Of a stretch of 44,448 bases of DNA, positions 41,329-44,448 are shown one piece after another. How positions within the stretch are numbered: position 1 is the first letter of the stretch; each line of letters opens with the position of its first letter. The translations under genes were made by a program, and so were the position numbers. The notes below the pieces were generated by a model that made no database searches, had not been told where the DNA came from, and saw only the letters and a list, made by a program, of their open reading frames with translations. The DNA comes from Desulfobacula sp. GTDB lineage: Bacteria > Desulfobacterota > Desulfobacteria > Desulfobacterales > Desulfobacteraceae. The DNA lies in NCBI RefSeq assembly GCF_030611305.1, contig NZ_JAUWQB010000024.1, forward strand, positions 1-44,448. Reading direction: 5' to 3'.

Positions 41329-42894
41329 ATGGAATATACGGTTATGCTCTCATCAATTGCTGTTGTTTTGTTGGGATTGGGAGTCGTCGCCTTTTTTATT
41401 CTTAAAAAAAAGGTGGTTCAGGATAACCTGAATATTGAAGAAGAGCAGGTGCGTTTAATCGGAGAGGCTAAAACTAAAGCAGCAACTTTACTAAAAGAAG
41501 CCAAGCTGGAAGCAAAATCAAGGCTTCTTGAAATGAAGAGTAATTTTGATTCTGAAACTGAGGAAACCCGTTCTGAATTTAAAAAGGAAGAACGAAGGCT
41601 GTCTAAAAAAAGTGAGAAGTTTGATAAGCTTGAAGATCAGTTGGCAAAACGGGAACAGAGTGTCCAAAAAAAAGAAAGCGAAGCCCAGAAAAGATTTGAT
41701 TCTGCCACTAAAAAGGAAGACCACTATAAAGAGTTATTAGAAAAAACGAAAAAAGAACTTGAAAAGGTGTCAGGACTTACACTGGAGGAAGCAAAGGATC
41801 TTTTGCTTAAGGTCATGGAAGAAGAAGCCAGGCATGAAGGGGCCAAGTTGATTAAAAAGATCACCAGTGAAGCCAAAGAGACTGCAGACAAAGAAGCCAA
41901 AAAGATCATCTCTACTTCCATTCAAAGATATGCTGGTGAATATGTGGTAGAACGGACGGTCTCAGTTGTTCATCTTCCAGGGGATGAAATGAAAGGAAGA
42001 ATTATTGGCCGGGAAGGAAGAAATATCAGGGCACTTGAAGCTGCTACGGGGATTGACCTGATTATTGATGATACACCGGAAGCTGTCATATTATCAGGAT
42101 TTAATCCGGTCCGAAGAGAAGTTGCCAGGCTTTCACTTGAAAAATTAATATCTGACGGCAGAATTCATCCTGCACGCATTGAAGATGTGGTCGAACGTGC
42201 GACAGAAGAAGTAGATGTTGCCATTAAAGAAGCTGGAGAACAGGCTGCTTTTGATTTGGGTGTACATGGGATTGATCCCGAACTGATTAAAGTGATTGGC
42301 AAACTCAAGTTTAGAACTAGTTATGCCCAGAATGTGTTACAGCATTCTGTTGAAGTTGCTTTTCTGTCTGGTGCTATTGCTGCTGAACTGGGGTTGGATT
42401 TTAAGCTGGCCAAACGCATGGGATTATTGCATGATATTGGGAAAGCGGTGGATCATGAGGTGGATGGTGCCCATGCTATCATCGGTGCAAAACTTGCCAA
42501 GAGGTATGGTGAGATTGAAAGCGTGGTAAAAGCCATTGCGGCTCATCACGAAGATCAAATCCCGGAATCTGTCTATGATTACATTGTTCAGGCAGCCGAC
42601 GCATTGTCCGGTGCACGACCGGGTGCTAGAAAAGAGAGTTTGGAAAATTATATCAAACGGTTGGAGGATTTGGAAAACATTGCCAATTCTTTTAACGGGG
42701 TTGTCAATACGTATGCTATACAGGCTGGCCGTGAAATCCGGGTCATCGTAGAGAGTGAAAAGATTACCGATGAAAGCGCTGTGCTTCTATCCAGAGATAT
42801 TGCCCGCCAAATTGAAGAAAATCTAACATTCCCGGGGCAGGTTAAGGTCGTTGTAATTCGGGAAACAAGGGCAGTGGAATATACTAAAAAGTAA
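41329..42894 (+). CDS. rny: Ribonuclease Y
   Basis: The 521-residue membrane-anchored endoribonuclease starts mRNA decay. An N-terminal TM helix (about 5-25) leads to a long charged coiled coil (about 35-190). The KH domain carries [26 protein letters not shown] (about 222-247), and the HD phosphodiesterase domain carries [10 protein letters not shown] and the metal-binding [17 protein letters not shown] (about 365-381). Standard length. TAGGAG precedes the ATG. The gene tyrS follows after 14 bp. Confidence 0.97.
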   Translation: MEYTVMLSSIAVVLLGLGVVAFFILKKKVVQDNLNIEEEQVRLIGEAKTKAATLLKEAKLEAKSRLLEMKSNFDSETEETRSEFKKEERRLSKKSEKFDKLEDQLAKREQSVQKKESEAQKRFDSATKKEDHYKELLEKTKKELEKVSGLTLEEAKDLLLKVMEEEARHEGAKLIKKITSEAKETADKEAKKIISTSIQRYAGEYVVERTVSVVHLPGDEMKGRIIGREGRNIRALEAATGIDLIIDDTPEAVILSGFNPVRREVARLSLEKLISDGRIHPARIEDVVERATEEVDVAIKEAGEQAAFDLGVHGIDPELIKVIGKLKFRTSYAQNVLQHSVEVAFLSGAIAAELGLDFKLAKRMGLLHDIGKAVDHEVDGAHAIIGAKLAKRYGEIESVVKAIAAHHEDQIPESVYDYIVQAADALSGARPGARKESLENYIKRLEDLENIANSFNGVVNTYAIQAGREIRVIVESEKITDESAVLLSRDIARQIEENLTFPGQVKVVVIRETRAVEYTKK

Positions 42895-42908
42895 AGGGTG
42901 ACGAGCAC

Positions 42909-44192
42909 ATGAGTGTCCTGTCGATATTAAAAGAACGGGGATTTATTGAAGATCTCACCAATACGGAAGAACTAGAAGATTATTTAACCAATAACAGGGC
43001 AACCTGTTATATTGGATTTGATCCAACTGCAGCAAGTCTTCATGTTGGAAGTCTTGTCTGTATAATGGCTTTAGTCCATATGCAAAGACATGGACACAGG
43101 CCCATTGCACTGGTTGGCGGTGGAACAGGTTTAATCGGAGATCCGTCCGGAAAAACCGAACTTCGTAAAATCATTACCCAGAAACAGATTGACGGAAACA
43201 AAAAAGGAATTAGAAATCAACTGGCCCGCTTCCTTGATTTTTCAGATGACAAAGCGCTTCTTTTGGACAATGCTCAATGGCTCACAAAACTTGGATATAT
43301 TCCGTTCTTAAGAGATATTGGCAGGCATTTCAGTATCAATCGCATGATTAAGGCTGAAAGTTATAAAGCCCGGATGGATTCTGAAGATGGACTGACTTTT
43401 ATCGAATTTAATTATATGCTGCTTCAGGCGTATGATTTCATGCAGCTTAGTAAATCATATGACTGTTTTTTGCAGATGGGGGGTTCTGATCAGTGGGGCA
43501 ATATTGTTGCCGGCATTGATTTGATTCGAAGAACATTGGGAAAACAAGCCTTTGGGATTACGTTTCCTTTGATCACAACTGCCAGTGGTATAAAAATGGG
43601 TAAAACCCATAAGGGAGCAGTCTGGCTTGATGCCGAAAAATTTTCTCCTTACGAGTACTATCAGTTCTGGGTAAATGCTGACGATGCAGATGTTGCAAGA
43701 TTTCTTGCTTTGTTTACTTTTCTTCCCATGGAAGAGATGAATCAGGTAAAACATCTGAAAGGTGCTGATCTGAATAAAGCCAAGGCAATTCTGGCATATG
43801 AAGCTACCAAAATTTGTCATGGAGAAGATGCGGCTATCAAGGCCTTGCAGGCATCTGTGTCAATGTTTGGATCCATAGTGATCTCCAAGGATCTTTTGCC
43901 AGGCAGCAGTATCCCAAGAGGAACTCATTGTGCTGCCAGTGATAATTCTGTACCATCTTCATCCTACACTAAAAATGATATAGGTAAAATACCTGTGGTT
44001 GACTTATTCATGAACGTTGGTTTGTGTAAATCCAAATCAGATGCCAGAAGACTTGTCAAACAGGGCGGGGCTTATATTAATGGTAACAGGATAGCAGTTT
44101 TTGACCAAATGATCTTAGAAGATGATATCAAAGATAATGAAATCCTTTTGAGAGCCGGAAAGAAAAAATACCATAAAATTATTGTCAATTAA
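42909..44192 (+). CDS. tyrS: Tyrosine-tRNA ligase
   Basis: The 427-residue class I synthetase charges tRNA-Tyr. Tyrosine and ATP pocket: YIGFDPTAASLHVGSL (HIGH-like HVGS, about 47-50), LQAYDFMQL, QMGGSDQWGNIVAGIDLIRR (about 191-210) and KMSKS-like KMGKT (about 230-234). An S4 RNA-binding domain ends the protein (CKSKSDARRLVKQGGAYINGNRI). GGGTGACGAG lies before the ATG. The final codons and stop form the left arm of a 13-bp inverted repeat that runs into the rRNA promoter. Confidence 0.97.
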   Translation: MSVLSILKERGFIEDLTNTEELEDYLTNNRATCYIGFDPTAASLHVGSLVCIMALVHMQRHGHRPIALVGGGTGLIGDPSGKTELRKIITQKQIDGNKKGIRNQLARFLDFSDDKALLLDNAQWLTKLGYIPFLRDIGRHFSINRMIKAESYKARMDSEDGLTFIEFNYMLLQAYDFMQLSKSYDCFLQMGGSDQWGNIVAGIDLIRRTLGKQAFGITFPLITTASGIKMGKTHKGAVWLDAEKFSPYEYYQFWVNADDADVARFLALFTFLPMEEMNQVKHLKGADLNKAKAILAYEATKICHGEDAAIKALQASVSMFGSIVISKDLLPGSSIPRGTHCAASDNSVPSSSYTKNDIGKIPVVDLFMNVGLCKSKSDARRLVKQGGAYINGNRIAVFDQMILEDDIKDNEILLRAGKKKYHKIIVN

Positions 44193-44213
44193 TTATAAAA
44201 ATTAATTGACAAT
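44181..44213. repeat. Perfect 13-bp inverted repeat spanning the tyrS stop and the rRNA -35 box
   Basis: ATTGTCAATTAAT (44181-44193) and ATTAATTGACAAT (44201-44213) are exact reverse complements separated by TATAAAA. The left arm holds the last tyrS codons and stop. The right arm contains the TTGACA of the rRNA promoter. There is no T run, so it is a poor terminator; it may be an operator, a read-through barrier or chance in AT-rich DNA. Confidence 0.8.
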
Positions 44214-44234
44214 AAATCACACCTCGTGTATGTT
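44206..44234 (+). promoter_or_regulatory. Promoter of the rRNA operon
   Basis: Consensus TTGACA, a 17-bp spacer and TATGTT lie about 130 bp before the mature 16S end. A GC-rich discriminator is not evident. Confidence 0.75.
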
Positions 44235-44366
44235 ATTTAGGTTTTTGTCGATCATATAAAGAGTGATCACGAACATGTAAGTTTTGATCTTTGAAAATTG
44301 GTCAGTGAGAAATTTTGAAGCGGGTCTTAAAACAAGACCATAAAGAGTTTAGTAAGTATAGGATTA
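44235..44366 (+). other. rRNA leader region
   Basis: The untranslated leader has two small hairpins, GATCA/TGATC (44250-44268) and GGTCTT-AAAAC-AAGACC (44323-44339), and a segment TGATCTTTGAAAATTGG (about 44285-44301) of the type often found before 16S genes, possibly part of the antitermination and processing signals. Confidence 0.5.
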
Positions 44367-44448
44367 TAACTGGAGAGTTTGATCCTGGCTCAGAATGAAC
44401 GCTGGCGGCGTGCTTAACACATGCAAGTCGAACGAGAAAGCCTTTGCT
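44367..44448 (+). rRNA. 16S ribosomal RNA, 5' end only
   Basis: The segment contains GAGAGTTTGATCCTGGCTCAG and GAACGCTGGCGGCGTGCTTAACACATGCAAGTCGAACG-type sequence, diagnostic of the bacterial 16S 5' domain. Mature position 1 was placed by alignment to the E. coli start. The gene runs off the right edge after about 82 bases. The sequence AACGAGAAAG after the V1 start fits Desulfobacterales but is too short to assign a genus. Confidence 0.97.

Overview
The window is a piece of a Gram-negative, anaerobic, sulfate-reducer-like chromosome, most likely Desulfobacterales (Desulfobacteraceae). The grounds are the style of the 16S rRNA 5' end at the right edge, an ATP synthase operon with paired b' and b subunits, TAXI-type TRAP transport, an ADP-forming acyl-CoA synthetase, sigma-54 two-component regulation, and AT-leaning housekeeping genes of deltaproteobacterial type. 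The assignment rests on recognition only; no search was run.

Layout. (1) 1-4430 is a degraded mobile region: a DDE transposase running off the left edge, a decayed ISNCY-like transposase with in-frame stops, about 0.8 kb of apparently non-coding DNA, an intact ParB-DNA methyltransferase fusion preceded by a 22-codon mini-ORF, and a tyrosine recombinase fragment cut off just beyond the methyltransferase stop. The fragment lies beside tRNA-Phe(GAA), a plausible old integration site. (2) 4500-12522 is housekeeping: tRNA-Phe with its own promoter and terminator, rsmE, an acidic PopZ-like protein, valS, nadC, a REC-GGDEF diguanylate cyclase and lepA. (3) 12538-25532 is an accessory regulatory and uptake region. 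A minus-strand unit (helical secreted protein, dCache histidine kinase, NtrC-type sigma-54 activator) faces a plus-strand set: an orphan TAXI binding protein, an enoyl-CoA hydratase, an ADP-forming acyl-CoA synthetase, a possible 49-aa protein, a TAXI binding protein, a fused TRAP permease and a Usp-like protein. Three -24/-12 elements with exact GG-N10-GC spacing precede the three plus-strand units, so the kinase-regulator pair probably controls uptake and CoA activation of a carboxylic acid. (4) 25727-33208 is cell-wall and shape: LD-carboxypeptidase, a serine hydrolase, then mreB-mreC-mreD-mrdA-rodA. (5) 33478-39393 is the F1 operon with stator subunits (b', b, delta, alpha, gamma, beta, epsilon) and a strong terminator. 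(6) 39541-44192 holds a GlmU-like uridylyltransferase lacking the acetyltransferase half, a ZapB-like coiled coil, zapA, 6S RNA, rny and tyrS. (7) From 44206 a strong promoter and leader open a 16S rRNA gene that runs off the right edge.

The most interesting parts are the putative sigma-54 TAXI-TRAP/acyl-CoA regulon, the solitary ParB-methyltransferase at a broken integrase, the Usp that has lost its nucleotide-binding motif, and the rRNA promoter whose -35 box lies in one arm of a perfect 13-bp inverted repeat ending the tyrS gene.
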